The notes: a model not told the origin generated them from the letters alone. 10,008 bases of DNA from Lysobacteraceae bacterium (GCA_028293685.1 JAQGOI010000037.1:1-10008), one strand, 5' to 3'; shown: positions 1 through 6,960, numbered from the stretch's first letter. Translations and numbers: made by a program.

Positions 1-447
1 GCCCTGCTCGCCCGCTACGATCTGCAGTTGCAGGTCGTGCCTGACGGCGGGCCCATCCCCGGCAGCTACTGGGGCGAGCCCGAAGCCGGGATCATCAGCA
101 ACGTCGTTCATGCCCGCGCCGATACGCCGATGCATTCGTTGCTGCACGAAGCCGCGCACCTGATCGTGCTGGCGCCGGTGCGGCGCGCCGCCATCCACAC
201 CGACGCCAGCGATTCGATCGAGGAAGAAGACGCGGTCTGCGTCCTGCAGGCGTTGCTTGGCGACGTGCTGCCCGGCGTCGGTGGCGCGCGCGTGCTTGCC
301 GACATGGATGCGTGGGGTTATACGTTCCGCCTCGGAAGCGCCCGTGCGTATGTCGACCACGATGCCCAAACCGCATGGCAGTGGCTGCGCGCACGCGGAC
401 TGGTCGATCAGCACGACAAGCTTGTCTTGCCGGGTGGCGGTCGCTGA
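1..447 (+). CDS. 3' part of an uncharacterised protein with HEAAH motif
   Basis: I do not recognise the family. The frame is open from the first base of the window to a TGA at 445-447. A TTG at 28 could serve as a start, but coding continues upstream without a break, so the gene most likely begins outside the window. The visible 148 residues contain HEAAH (bases 145-159), which fits the HExxH zinc-metalloprotease signature. An acidic run EEED follows about 21 residues after the second His (from base 220) and could supply a third metal ligand, as in gluzincins. No signal peptide or membrane helix is visible in this part, which suggests a soluble, possibly cytoplasmic protein. The last residues are Gly/Arg-rich. 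The next gene lies 69 bases downstream on the same strand with its own ribosome binding site. Protease activity is an inference from one short motif; a metal-binding non-peptidase is equally possible. Confidence 0.7.
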   Translation, partial: ALLARYDLQLQVVPDGGPIPGSYWGEPEAGIISNVVHARADTPMHSLLHEAAHLIVLAPVRRAAIHTDASDSIEEEDAVCVLQALLGDVLPGVGGARVLADMDAWGYTFRLGSARAYVDHDAQTAWQWLRARGLVDQHDKLVLPGGGR

Positions 448-448
448 C

Positions 449-477
449 TTGCGCGCGCCGGCGCCCAGCACTAGCCT
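449..477 (+). promoter_or_regulatory. Weak candidate sigma-70 promoter for the M2 peptidase gene
   Basis: TTGCGC (449-454) and TAGCCT (472-477) are separated by 17 bases, which would place the transcript start near 484, about 33 bases before the chosen start codon. Each hexamer matches the consensus at only three of six positions, so this is tentative. A hairpin GCCTGC-ggtga-GCAGGC (474-490) overlaps the -10 element and the predicted start. Confidence 0.22.
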
Positions 478-501
478 GCGGTGAGCAGGCGCCACCGCCC
501 T

Positions 502-509
502 GGAAAGGA
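502..509 (+). promoter_or_regulatory. Ribosome binding site that fixes the M2 peptidase start
   Basis: GGAAAGGA lies seven bases before the GTG at 517. It supports that GTG over the in-frame GTG at 481, which has no such site and would put 12 extra residues in front of an otherwise normal lipoprotein signal. Confidence 0.65.
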
Positions 510-516
510 TCCGCCC

Positions 517-2565
517 GTGAAACCCCGCCAGGTTCTGCCCGTGTTGGCCGTCGCAATCGCACTGCTTTGTCTTCCGGCATGCAAACGCGAGCCGTCTCCA
601 GCGACCGGACAAGTGCCGCGAGCCACCACGGTCGCGCGCGGCAATGAATCGGCGGACCAGTTCGTTGCGCGGGTCAACGCCGAATTCCGCAATACCTACG
701 CTGAACTCAGCGCCGCGCAGTGGATTTCATCGACTTACATCTCCGATGACAGCGAGTTGATCGCCGCGAAAGCCAACGAACGCTGGCTGACGCAACTCAA
801 TGGCTGGATCGAACAGGCCCGTCAATACGAAGGCCAGCCGATGTCCGCGGCGACGGCGCGTTCGATCATGTTGCTGAAACTGATGACCGCGATGCCGGCA
901 CCGCGCGATCCGCAGCGGCTTGCCGAACTGACGCGTATCGCGAGCAAGATGGAGGGCATGTACGGCGCTGGCAAATACTGCAGCAAGCCTGGCGACGCGA
1001 CCAGCTGCAAGACGCTGGGCGACCTGGAGGACATCCTGCGCAGCAACCGCGACTACGACGCGCAACTGGACGCATGGAACGGCTGGCATACCATCGCACC
1101 GCCGATGCGCAAGGATTACGTGCGCTTCGTCGAACTGGTCAACGAAGGCGCCAAGGACATGGGTTTCGCCGATGCCGGTGAGGTCTGGCGCTCGGGCTAC
1201 GACATGCCCGCCCAGCAGATCGCCGCGGAAACCGATCGCCTGTGGACGCAGGTAAAGCCTTTGTACGAGCAGCTGCATTGCTACGCCCGGACCAAACTCG
1301 ATGCGAAATACGGCAAGGATCGCGGCGAGGTCGCCGGTCGCATGCTGCCTGCACACCTGATGGGCAACATGTGGCAACAGGACTGGAGCAACCTGTGGGA
1401 CGTGCTGCAGCCCTACCCGGGCGCCAGCAGCCTGGACATCACCGCCGCATTGCAGCGGCAATACCAGCAGAACTACACCAATGAGCTCGCCACCCACGCG
1501 ACCGCCCCGGGCCCGGCCGATCTTGTGGACATCGAGCGCGCGGCGCAGCTGGACAGCGCCCGGCAGATGGCCAGTCGCGCCCAGGATTTCTACATGTCGC
1601 TGGGCATGCCGAAACTGCCCGCCAGCTACTGGACCAGATCGCAGTTCATCAAGCCGCGCGATCGTGATGTCGTCTGCCACGCCAGCGCCTGGGACATGAA
1701 CATGGCTGGCGATGTGCGCACAAAGGCGTGCATGAAGCCCGATGAGGAGAATTTCACCACCATCTACCACGAGCTCGGGCACGTGTATTACTACATGGCC
1801 TACAACAAGCTGACGCCGATCTTCCAGCAGGGTGCGCATGACGGTTTCCACGAAGCCATCGGCGACACCATCGTGCTGTCGATGACGCCGGGTTACCTGC
1901 AGTCGGTCGGGCTGGTCGACGCTCAACCGTCATCGCAGGAAGCGTTGATCAACGCGCAAATGCGGATGGCGTTGACCAAAGTCGCGTTCCTGCCGTTCGG
2001 GCTGATGATCGATCGCTGGCGTTGGGGTGTGTTCGACGGATCGATCAAGCCCGACGCCTACAACAGCACCTGGTGGAGCCTGAAGGCGAAGTACCAGGGC
2101 GTGGCGCCGGTGCAGGCGCGCGGCGAGGATTTCTTCGATCCGGGCGCCAAATATCACGTGCCCGGGAATACGCCTTACACCCGTTACTTCCTGGCCAACA
2201 TCCTGCAGTTCCAGTTCTACAAGGCACTGTGCGATGCATCGGGCTACAAGGGACCGCTGTACGCGTGCAGTTTCTACGGCAACAAGGCCGCGGGGCAGAA
2301 GTACGAAGCGATGTTGAGCAAGGGGGCGAGCCAGCCATGGCAGCAGACGCTCAAGCAACTCACGGGCGGCGAAACAATGGATGCCTCCGCGGTACTCGAA
2401 TACTTCGCGCCGCTGCAGGATTGGCTCAAGCAGCAGAACGAAGGCCAGACCTGCGGATGGGATGCATCGGCGGCCGCTAATGCAGCCGTCCCCGCCGCGA
2501 AGCCACCGGTCTCCGGACCACCGGTGACGCCGCGCGTGCCAGCACCGTCGCTGTCTGCCACCTGA
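517..2565 (+). CDS. M2 family peptidyl-dipeptidase (ACE-like), predicted lipoprotein
   Basis: Zinc dipeptidyl carboxypeptidase of the angiotensin-converting-enzyme family, which removes C-terminal dipeptides from oligopeptides. The product is 682 residues from GTG 517, close to the length of known bacterial ACE homologues in xanthomonads. Residues 1-22 form a signal ending in LPAC (Cys22), so the mature enzyme is probably lipid-anchored and faces the periplasm or outer surface; Pro at -2 is not the commonest lipobox residue. The zinc site is complete: HELGH with His418, Glu419 and His422, then HEAIGD with Glu446, the same 24-residue gap as human ACE. Residues matching the substrate-binding Lys511, His513, Tyr520 and Tyr523 and the chloride-binding Arg522 of human testis ACE appear as Lys545, His547, Tyr554, Tyr557 and Arg556. 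The block CHASAWD before the zinc motif is also typical. A Pro/Ala-rich tail of about 30 residues ends the protein. The gene appears to be transcribed alone or with the Rieske gene 65 bases downstream; no functional link is evident. Confidence 0.95.
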   Translation: MKPRQVLPVLAVAIALLCLPACKREPSPATGQVPRATTVARGNESADQFVARVNAEFRNTYAELSAAQWISSTYISDDSELIAAKANERWLTQLNGWIEQARQYEGQPMSAATARSIMLLKLMTAMPAPRDPQRLAELTRIASKMEGMYGAGKYCSKPGDATSCKTLGDLEDILRSNRDYDAQLDAWNGWHTIAPPMRKDYVRFVELVNEGAKDMGFADAGEVWRSGYDMPAQQIAAETDRLWTQVKPLYEQLHCYARTKLDAKYGKDRGEVAGRMLPAHLMGNMWQQDWSNLWDVLQPYPGASSLDITAALQRQYQQNYTNELATHATAPGPADLVDIERAAQLDSARQMASRAQDFYMSLGMPKLPASYWTRSQFIKPRDRDVVCHASAWDMNMAGDVRTKACMKPDEENFTTIYHELGHVYYYMAYNKLTPIFQQGAHDGFHEAIGDTIVLSMTPGYLQSVGLVDAQPSSQEALINAQMRMALTKVAFLPFGLMIDRWRWGVFDGSIKPDAYNSTWWSLKAKYQGVAPVQARGEDFFDPGAKYHVPGNTPYTRYFLANILQFQFYKALCDASGYKGPLYACSFYGNKAAGQKYEAMLSKGASQPWQQTLKQLTGGETMDASAVLEYFAPLQDWLKQQNEGQTCGWDASAAANAAVPAAKPPVSGPPVTPRVPAPSLSAT

Positions 2566-2630
2566 CAAAACTGATCCGGGCCATTGTGCCGACCGAGGCC
2601 ACCGGCAACCTTCTGAACGGATACTCCGCC

Positions 2631-3734
2631 ATGGACGAAAACGCCCTGTGTTCAAGCGACCTTGAAGCGCAGCCGCTATCGCACGCGACAGCCCTGCCCG
2701 CCCGGTTTTACTGCGATCCCTCGATGCCGGCACTTGAGCGGACCACCATTTTCGACCGCAGCTGGCAATTCATCGCGCACGTCTGCCAGCTGCGCGATGC
2801 CGGCGATCATGTGGTTGCGGACCTGGCGGGATTGCCAGTACTGGCCGTGCGCGGCGTCGATGGCGAAGGCGGTCCCGGTGAGATCCGCGTGTTCCATAAC
2901 GTGTGCCGGCATCGTGCCGGGCCGATCGCCCTATGCGACGGGCTGGCCGCCAGATCATTGCGCTGCCGCTATCACGGCTGGACCTATCGACTGGATGGAC
3001 AACTGAAGTCGGCACCGGAGATGGGCGACACGCGCGATTTCAATGTCGCCGACATCCGCCTGCCGCAGCTCCAGGTCCGTGTGTGGCAGGGGCTGGTGTT
3101 TGCAGCGGTCGAGGCCGACGCGATGGCGTTCGACGCGCTCGTCGCCGGGATTGGCGCCCGCATCGGCGAAGACCGCGGACTGCAGCAGTACGCACATCAC
3201 CAGCGCGTCGGTTACGACCTTGCGTGTAACTGGAAGGTCTATGTCGACAACTACCTGGAGGGCTACCACGTTCCACACGTGCATCCCGAGCTGAACCGCA
3301 TGCTCGATTACCGCAGTTATGTCACCGAGACATCCGAATGGCATTCGCTGCAATGGAGCCCGCTGGAGAGCAGCGACACCCTTTATGGCAATGGTGATGC
3401 GCTGTACTACTGGCTGTGGCCCAACACGATGCTCAACATCCTGCCTGGGCGCCTGCAGATGAATCGCGTCGTGCCGCTGGCGGTGGATCGCTGCCGCATC
3501 GAGTTCGACTTCTACTATCCGCCGGACGAGTCCGTTGCCGGACAGACGCGTCGGGATGCCGACCTGGCGTTCAGCGATGCGGTGCAGCACGAAGACCTCG
3601 GCATCTGCATGGACGTGCAGCGCGGACTCGCGTCCGGATCCTACGTCGCTGGTCGCTTGAATCCCCTGCGCGAGAATGCCGTGCATCATTTCCAGGAGTT
3701 GTTGCGGCGCGCGTATCGGGGAATCCAGCTTTGA
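2631..3734 (+). CDS. Rieske non-heme iron oxygenase, alpha subunit (choline/carnitine monooxygenase-like)
   Basis: Oxygenase component of a Rieske-type ring-hydroxylating or N-demethylating system, cytoplasmic, 367 residues from ATG 2631. The N-terminal domain carries the [2Fe-2S] ligands Cys92-x-His94 and Cys112-x2-His115. The C-terminal catalytic domain has NWKVYVDNYLEGYH: His213 and His218 with Asp322 (in EDLGICMDVQRGL) form the mononuclear iron triad. The residue that bridges the two metal centres is Glu210, where naphthalene-type dioxygenases have Asp. Glu is usual in the choline/carnitine/betaine monooxygenase branch, so a quaternary-amine or similar substrate is more likely than an aromatic one; the actual substrate cannot be told. 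No reductase or ferredoxin gene is nearby, so electrons must come from elsewhere in the genome. The start is not certain: ATG 2631 has AACGGA (2616-2621) upstream, while an in-frame GTG at 2586 would add 15 residues. A REP-like repeat follows the stop. Confidence 0.9.
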   Translation: MDENALCSSDLEAQPLSHATALPARFYCDPSMPALERTTIFDRSWQFIAHVCQLRDAGDHVVADLAGLPVLAVRGVDGEGGPGEIRVFHNVCRHRAGPIALCDGLAARSLRCRYHGWTYRLDGQLKSAPEMGDTRDFNVADIRLPQLQVRVWQGLVFAAVEADAMAFDALVAGIGARIGEDRGLQQYAHHQRVGYDLACNWKVYVDNYLEGYHVPHVHPELNRMLDYRSYVTETSEWHSLQWSPLESSDTLYGNGDALYYWLWPNTMLNILPGRLQMNRVVPLAVDRCRIEFDFYYPPDESVAGQTRRDADLAFSDAVQHEDLGICMDVQRGLASGSYVAGRLNPLRENAVHHFQELLRRAYRGIQL

Positions 3735-3745
3735 ACAGGCTCCTC

Positions 3746-3822
3746 TGTCGGAGCGACTTCAGCCGCAAGCTTTCTGCAGACCGTTGATAACCACAAGCGC
3801 TCGCGGCTGAAGCCGCTCCCAC
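3746..3822. repeat. REP-like imperfect inverted repeat
   Basis: The left arm (about 3746-3770) and the right arm (about 3792-3822) are imperfect reverse complements. They share the core CTTCAGCCGC/GCGGCTGAAG, flanked by GGAGCG and CGCTCC. The arms are separated by about 20 bases and fill most of the space between the Rieske gene and the permease gene. Short palindromic elements with this 'gcggctgaagccgctccc' core are well known as dispersed extragenic repeats in Xanthomonadaceae and Pseudomonas. The transcript could form a long stem here, so the element may also act as a transcript end or stabiliser for the upstream gene. There is no T-run, and the right arm carries extra bases (gcgctc) that the left arm lacks. 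Confidence 0.7.
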
Positions 3823-3829
3823 AGTTCGA

Positions 3830-3836
3830 AGGGGGA
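3830..3836 (+). promoter_or_regulatory. Ribosome binding site supporting a TTG start
   Basis: AGGGGGA sits directly before the TTG at 3840. No in-frame ATG occurs before Met32, which lies inside the first membrane helix, so this site decides for the rare TTG start. Confidence 0.6.
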
Positions 3837-3839
3837 AAT

Positions 3840-5162
3840 TTGAACGCGCCAAGCGTCATTGCACCTGATGTCGGGTCTGCAACTGCCCGCCCGCTCGGCC
3901 TCTGGTCCGCGACCGCGCTCGTCGTCGGCAGCATGATCGGCTCCGGTGTCTTCCTGTTGCCGGCGTCGTTGGCTCCGTTCGGTGCGGCGAGCCTGCTGGG
4001 TTGGGGCGTGACCTTGTGCGGGGCAATCCTGCTGGCGCTGACATTCGCGCGGCTGTCGGCGCGCTGGCCGCGGACGGGCGGCCCGTATGTCTTCGCCCGC
4101 GAAGGCTTTGGAGAGGCTCCGGCATTCGTCGTTGCCTGGAGCTATTGGGTTTCAGTCTGGTGTGGCACCGCGGCGATCGCGGTGGCCTTCGCCGGCAGCG
4201 TCGGTGCGATCTGGCCACCATTGACGGCTACGCCGCTGCGCTCGGCCGCCTGTGCGCTCGGCGGCTTGTGGCTATGCAGTGCAGTCAACCTGGCGGGCCT
4301 GCGCGACGCCGGACGCATGCAGGTGGTGACCACCATCCTGAAAGTCCTTCCACTGCTGTTGTTCGGCGGCGTGGCGCTGTGGTTCGTCGACAGCAGCCAC
4401 TACCGGCCGTTCAACCCAAGCGGCCAATCACTGCCAAACGCGGTGCAGGCCACCGTCGCGCTGACGTTGTGGGCGTTCCTCGGGCTCGAGGCCGCGACTG
4501 TTCCCGCAGGGTCGATACGCGACCCGCAGCGCACGATTCCGCGCGCGACCGTGCTCGGCACACTGCTGGCAGGCGTCGCCACCATCCTGGCTTGCACTGC
4601 CGTGCTCGGTCTGTTGCCCGCCGAGGTCGTCAAAAACTCGCAAGCCCCCATGGTCGATGCCGCGCGCAGCCTGTGGGGCCAAAGTGCGGGCATCGGCATC
4701 GCTGCCGTTGCGGCCGTGTCCTGTTTCGGGGCGCTCAATGGCTGGGTTCTGATTTCAGCGCAGGTGCCCTATGCGGCCGCCAACGATGGCCTGTTTCCGC
4801 AACGTTTCGCGCAGGTCGGCAAGAGCGGAGCGCCTGTCTTTGGCGTGGTCGCGAGCAGCGGACTTGCATCGGTGCTGGTGCTGTCCAACTACTCGCACTC
4901 GCTGGTGCAGCTGTTCACCTTCTCCATCCTGCTGTCGACCGCGGCGACCCTCCTGCCGTATGTCGTCAGCACCGCGGCTTGGCTGCATCGTGGCGATGGC
5001 AGTGGCCGCATGGTTGCGGCGCTGGCGTTGCTCTACAGCCTGTACGCACTGGTCGGAACCGGAAGCGAATCGTTGTTGTGGGGTGGCGCTCTGGTGCTGG
5101 CGGGCCTGCCGATCTACGCCTGGCGCAGATGGCATTCGGGATCCCGCGGCGCCGGGCCATGA
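3840..5162 (+). CDS. APC superfamily amino-acid permease/antiporter, AdiC/PotE-like
   Basis: Inner-membrane transporter of the basic amino acid/polyamine antiporter group, 440 residues, about 12 hydrophobic helices, TTG start. The signature GSMIGSGVFLLPA (residues 30-42) is the unwound helix-1 motif; Gly34-Ser35-Gly36 correspond to Gly25-Ser26-Gly27 of E. coli AdiC. With a constant offset of nine, Trp211, Glu217 and Trp302 match AdiC Trp202, Glu208 and Trp293, the gating and substrate-stacking residues. Two other AdiC substrate contacts differ: Asn22 is Ser31 and Asn101 is Thr110. Arginine/agmatine exchange is therefore doubtful, and no amino-acid decarboxylase gene is adjacent as in acid-resistance operons. 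Other family members take up neutral or aromatic amino acids, or amines. The gene follows a REP-like repeat and converges with the MFS gene, leaving eight bases between the stops and no visible terminator. Confidence 0.9.
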   Translation: MNAPSVIAPDVGSATARPLGLWSATALVVGSMIGSGVFLLPASLAPFGAASLLGWGVTLCGAILLALTFARLSARWPRTGGPYVFAREGFGEAPAFVVAWSYWVSVWCGTAAIAVAFAGSVGAIWPPLTATPLRSAACALGGLWLCSAVNLAGLRDAGRMQVVTTILKVLPLLLFGGVALWFVDSSHYRPFNPSGQSLPNAVQATVALTLWAFLGLEAATVPAGSIRDPQRTIPRATVLGTLLAGVATILACTAVLGLLPAEVVKNSQAPMVDAARSLWGQSAGIGIAAVAAVSCFGALNGWVLISAQVPYAAANDGLFPQRFAQVGKSGAPVFGVVASSGLASVLVLSNYSHSLVQLFTFSILLSTAATLLPYVVSTAAWLHRGDGSGRMVAALALLYSLYALVGTGSESLLWGGALVLAGLPIYAWRRWHSGSRGAGP

Positions 5163-5170
5163 CCGGCTGA

Positions 5171-6445
5171 CTACATCTCGTCGGTGGGCTCCAGGGACGG
5201 TACCGCGGACGCTGGCGCATCGGGAATTGCGCGCCCTGCGTGCATTTCCCACCGCCAGAACGCCCAACCCAACGCCGCAAACACCGCCGTGCCGAGCGCC
5301 AGGTGCAGTGGCACGCGGCTGAGCCATGGCGAGAGCACACCGGCAATCAGCGCGTTCGATACCAGGCTCGTGAACGCCTGCAACGACGATGCCGCCCCGC
5401 GTTGACGCGGATACATGTCGAGGATGGCCAGCGTCAGGATCGGGAACACCAGACCGATGCCAAACGCGTTGAGCGTCATCGGCAACACCGCCCAGGGCAC
5501 CGTCGGTACATGGACGACAATGTTGTACACCACGTTCGCCGTGACTGCGACGCCACAGCAGGCGAATCCGATCGTGCTCTGCCGACGACCGCTTACGCGC
5601 CCGGCAATGCGTCCGGATACGAATGCGCCCAGCATCATGCCGCTGATCATCGGTACGAAAAACCAGGCAAAGCTACGCTGGTTCAACCGCAGGATGTCAA
5701 GCACGAATGCCGGGGCCGATGCGATATAGAGAAACAAAGCGCCGAAGTTGAACGCGCCGGCCGCAGCCAACCGCTGGAAACGTGGGTTGAGAAAGATACC
5801 GACGTAATCGCGCAGCAGTCGTTTCGGTTTCAGCGACGACCGCGCCGACGATGGATGCGTTTCCGGCAATCCGAACCACGTCGCCAGCCACAACGCCGAC
5901 GAGAACACCACCAGGAACCAGAAGATCATCGGCCAGCGTTGCCATCCCAGGATCCAGCCACCGATCACCGGCGCGATCGCGGGCGCAATGCCAAAAATCA
6001 TCGACACCTGGCTCATCAGGCGCTGGGCATCGTCGCCATGCAGCAGATCGCGGATGACCGTTCGGCCGACGATCAATCCGACGCCCGCCGACAACCCCTG
6101 CAGCGCGCGGAACGCCAGCAACGTCGGCAGGTCGCTGGCCAACGCGCACCCCACGGATGCGAACACGAAGACGGCCAGGCCACCGAGGATCACGGGGCGT
6201 CGTCCAATCGCATCCGACAGCGGCCCATGCACGACGCTCATCAGCGCATAGGCGAACAGGTACACGCTGATCGTCTGCTGCATCGCGACAGCATTCGCGC
6301 CCAGCTGTGTCCCGATCTGCGGAAATGCGGGGAAGATCGTGTCGATCGAGAACGGCCCGAACATCGCCAACCCGCCCAGCAGCAGGGCCAGGTTGCGGAA
6401 GTTCAGCGGATGCCGGGGGGTATTGATCGCATTGCCGTTGTCCAT
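5171..6445 (-). CDS. Bcr/CflA family MFS multidrug efflux transporter
   Basis: Proton-driven drug or metabolite exporter of the inner membrane, 424 residues from the ATG at 6445, about 12 helices. Features of the DHA1/Bcr-CflA group: an acidic residue in helix 1 (Asp35 in FSIDTIFPAFP), motif A GPLSDAIGRR (Asp78, Arg82, Arg83) between helices 2 and 3, Arg113 in FRALQG of helix 4, GRTVIRDL just after it, and the motif-C-like GIAPAIAPVIGG of helix 5. The substrate is unknown; relatives export bicyclomycin, sulfonamides or chloramphenicol. An in-frame ATG at 6457 would add MLGS; I prefer 6445 because a -10-like TATGCT ends seven bases before it and no clear Shine-Dalgarno serves either ATG. The open frame reaches farther upstream, but that part overlaps the divergent gene and does not look like transporter sequence. 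No adjacent TetR/LysR-type regulator is present. Confidence 0.92.
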   Translation of the reverse strand: MDNGNAINTPRHPLNFRNLALLLGGLAMFGPFSIDTIFPAFPQIGTQLGANAVAMQQTISVYLFAYALMSVVHGPLSDAIGRRPVILGGLAVFVFASVGCALASDLPTLLAFRALQGLSAGVGLIVGRTVIRDLLHGDDAQRLMSQVSMIFGIAPAIAPVIGGWILGWQRWPMIFWFLVVFSSALWLATWFGLPETHPSSARSSLKPKRLLRDYVGIFLNPRFQRLAAAGAFNFGALFLYIASAPAFVLDILRLNQRSFAWFFVPMISGMMLGAFVSGRIAGRVSGRRQSTIGFACCGVAVTANVVYNIVVHVPTVPWAVLPMTLNAFGIGLVFPILTLAILDMYPRQRGAASSLQAFTSLVSNALIAGVLSPWLSRVPLHLALGTAVFAALGWAFWRWEMHAGRAIPDAPASAVPSLEPTDEM

Positions 6446-6452
6446 GGAACCA

Positions 6453-6458
6453 AGCATA
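6453..6458 (-). promoter_or_regulatory. Candidate -10 element for the MFS gene
   Basis: On the minus strand TATGCT ends seven bases before the ATG at 6445, so transcription could begin at or next to the start codon. No convincing -35 hexamer is seen at 16-18 bases. Confidence 0.22.
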
Positions 6459-6492
6459 AAGCGGTGGCCGCTCCGCAACGGCGGGCCCGTCC

Positions 6493-6502
6493 CGCGTACG
6501 CG
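6493..6502. promoter_or_regulatory. Perfect palindrome CGCGTACGCG in the divergent intergenic region
   Basis: A 10-base perfect palindrome lies between the MFS gene and the CopL-like gene, followed by GTAC at 6504-6507. It could be a small operator acting on either gene. In DNA of this base composition such a palindrome can also arise by chance. Confidence 0.2.
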
Positions 6503-6556
6503 TGTACCGGGCGCAAGTTGAAGCCGACCCGCGGTTGCAGCGCTGCTTTTTGCTGG

Positions 6557-6565
6557 TGGTACCCT
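6557..6565 (+). promoter_or_regulatory. Candidate extended -10 promoter of the metal cluster
   Basis: TGGTACCCT matches the extended -10 pattern TGnTAnnnT. TTGCAG at 6535-6540 lies 19 bases upstream of TACCCT; such long spacing is typical of promoters activated by MerR-type regulators, although no such regulator gene is in the window. The ATG at 6572 begins six bases after the -10 element, which would make the message leaderless or nearly so. Confidence 0.35.
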
Positions 6566-6571
6566 ACGACG

Positions 6572-6934
6572 ATGAAGCGCCCGCGTTTCTCCCGCCGACT
6601 CATGCATTGGTTGCTGGCCGTGGCCTTCATCCTTCCGGGGGCGACTGCGCCCGCCCGGGCCGTGGCGGAGCAGCTGAACGCAGCGGCCACGCACACTGAC
6701 GCAATGGTCGGCAATCCGTGTGCCGACATGCCGGCGACCACACACGCTCCCGACAATCATGATCCGTGTGCCACGCACGGCTGCGACCTGTCGACGTGCC
6801 TGGGGACCGCCTGCCTATCCGACGTACCCCACGTAGGTGCAAACATTCCTGGTGCTACAAGCCCGATTCCGTGGCGGCAACCGGTGCCACCATCGCGGTC
6901 GTCCGAAAGCCCGTTGAGGCCGCCGATCGCCTGA
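6572..6934 (+). CDS. CopL-like Cys/His-rich secreted small protein
   Basis: Small exported protein of 120 residues, resembling the CopL-type metal-binding regulatory proteins of xanthomonads, which precede copper-resistance genes. A signal peptide is clear: the basic start MKRPRFSRRL, a hydrophobic stretch to about residue 24, and a likely cut after ARA (residue 30). The mature part holds five Cys: Cys50, then Cys66, Cys71, Cys76 and Cys81 spaced exactly five apart, plus several His (41, 58, 63, 69, 87), as expected for a metal ligand cluster. The tail is Pro/Ser-rich and ends in LRPPIA, an ending I associate with these small metal proteins. ATG 6572 has no good Shine-Dalgarno (only GGTGG, 12 bases away) but lies just after a -10-like motif; ATG 6602 is an alternative that would drop the basic N-terminus. 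It heads a four-gene unit, with a hairpin between it and the next gene. Metal binding is inferred; the family call rests on architecture and recollection, not a search. Confidence 0.75.
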   Translation: MKRPRFSRRLMHWLLAVAFILPGATAPARAVAEQLNAAATHTDAMVGNPCADMPATTHAPDNHDPCATHGCDLSTCLGTACLSDVPHVGANIPGATSPIPWRQPVPPSRSSESPLRPPIA

Positions 6935-6944
6935 TTCTCCCGAT

Positions 6945-6960
6945 GGGCGCACCTGCGCCC
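6945..6960 (+). other. Small hairpin between the CopL-like gene and the next gene
   Basis: GGGCGC-acct-GCGCCC forms a six-pair GC stem with a four-base loop in the 60-base gap. No T-run follows, so it is not a standard terminator. It may slow ribosomes or polymerase, or protect the RNA end. Confidence 0.35.

Noticed and set aside
727..1926. A 399-codon minus-strand open frame opposite the M2 peptidase.
   Set aside because: It lies entirely inside a gene with a complete catalytic motif set, and its translation has no recognisable domain or hydrophobic pattern.
4001..5170. A 389-codon plus-strand frame overlapping the APC permease in another frame.
   Set aside because: It is Arg/Gly-rich with no helices, while the permease frame shows clear membrane segments and aligned AdiC motifs.
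5240..6571. A long plus-strand open frame antisense to the MFS transporter, continuous with the CopL-like gene.
   Set aside because: Its translation is low-complexity and rich in Arg, Gln, His and Asp, typical of the shadow of a GC-rich gene. Only the part from ATG 6572, with a signal peptide and Cys ladder, reads as a real protein.
6446..6778. N-terminal extension of the MFS transporter upstream of the ATGs at 6445/6457.
   Set aside because: The extra residues are Arg/Gly-rich and unlike any MFS start. They would overlap the divergent CopL-like gene and leave no intergenic promoter region.
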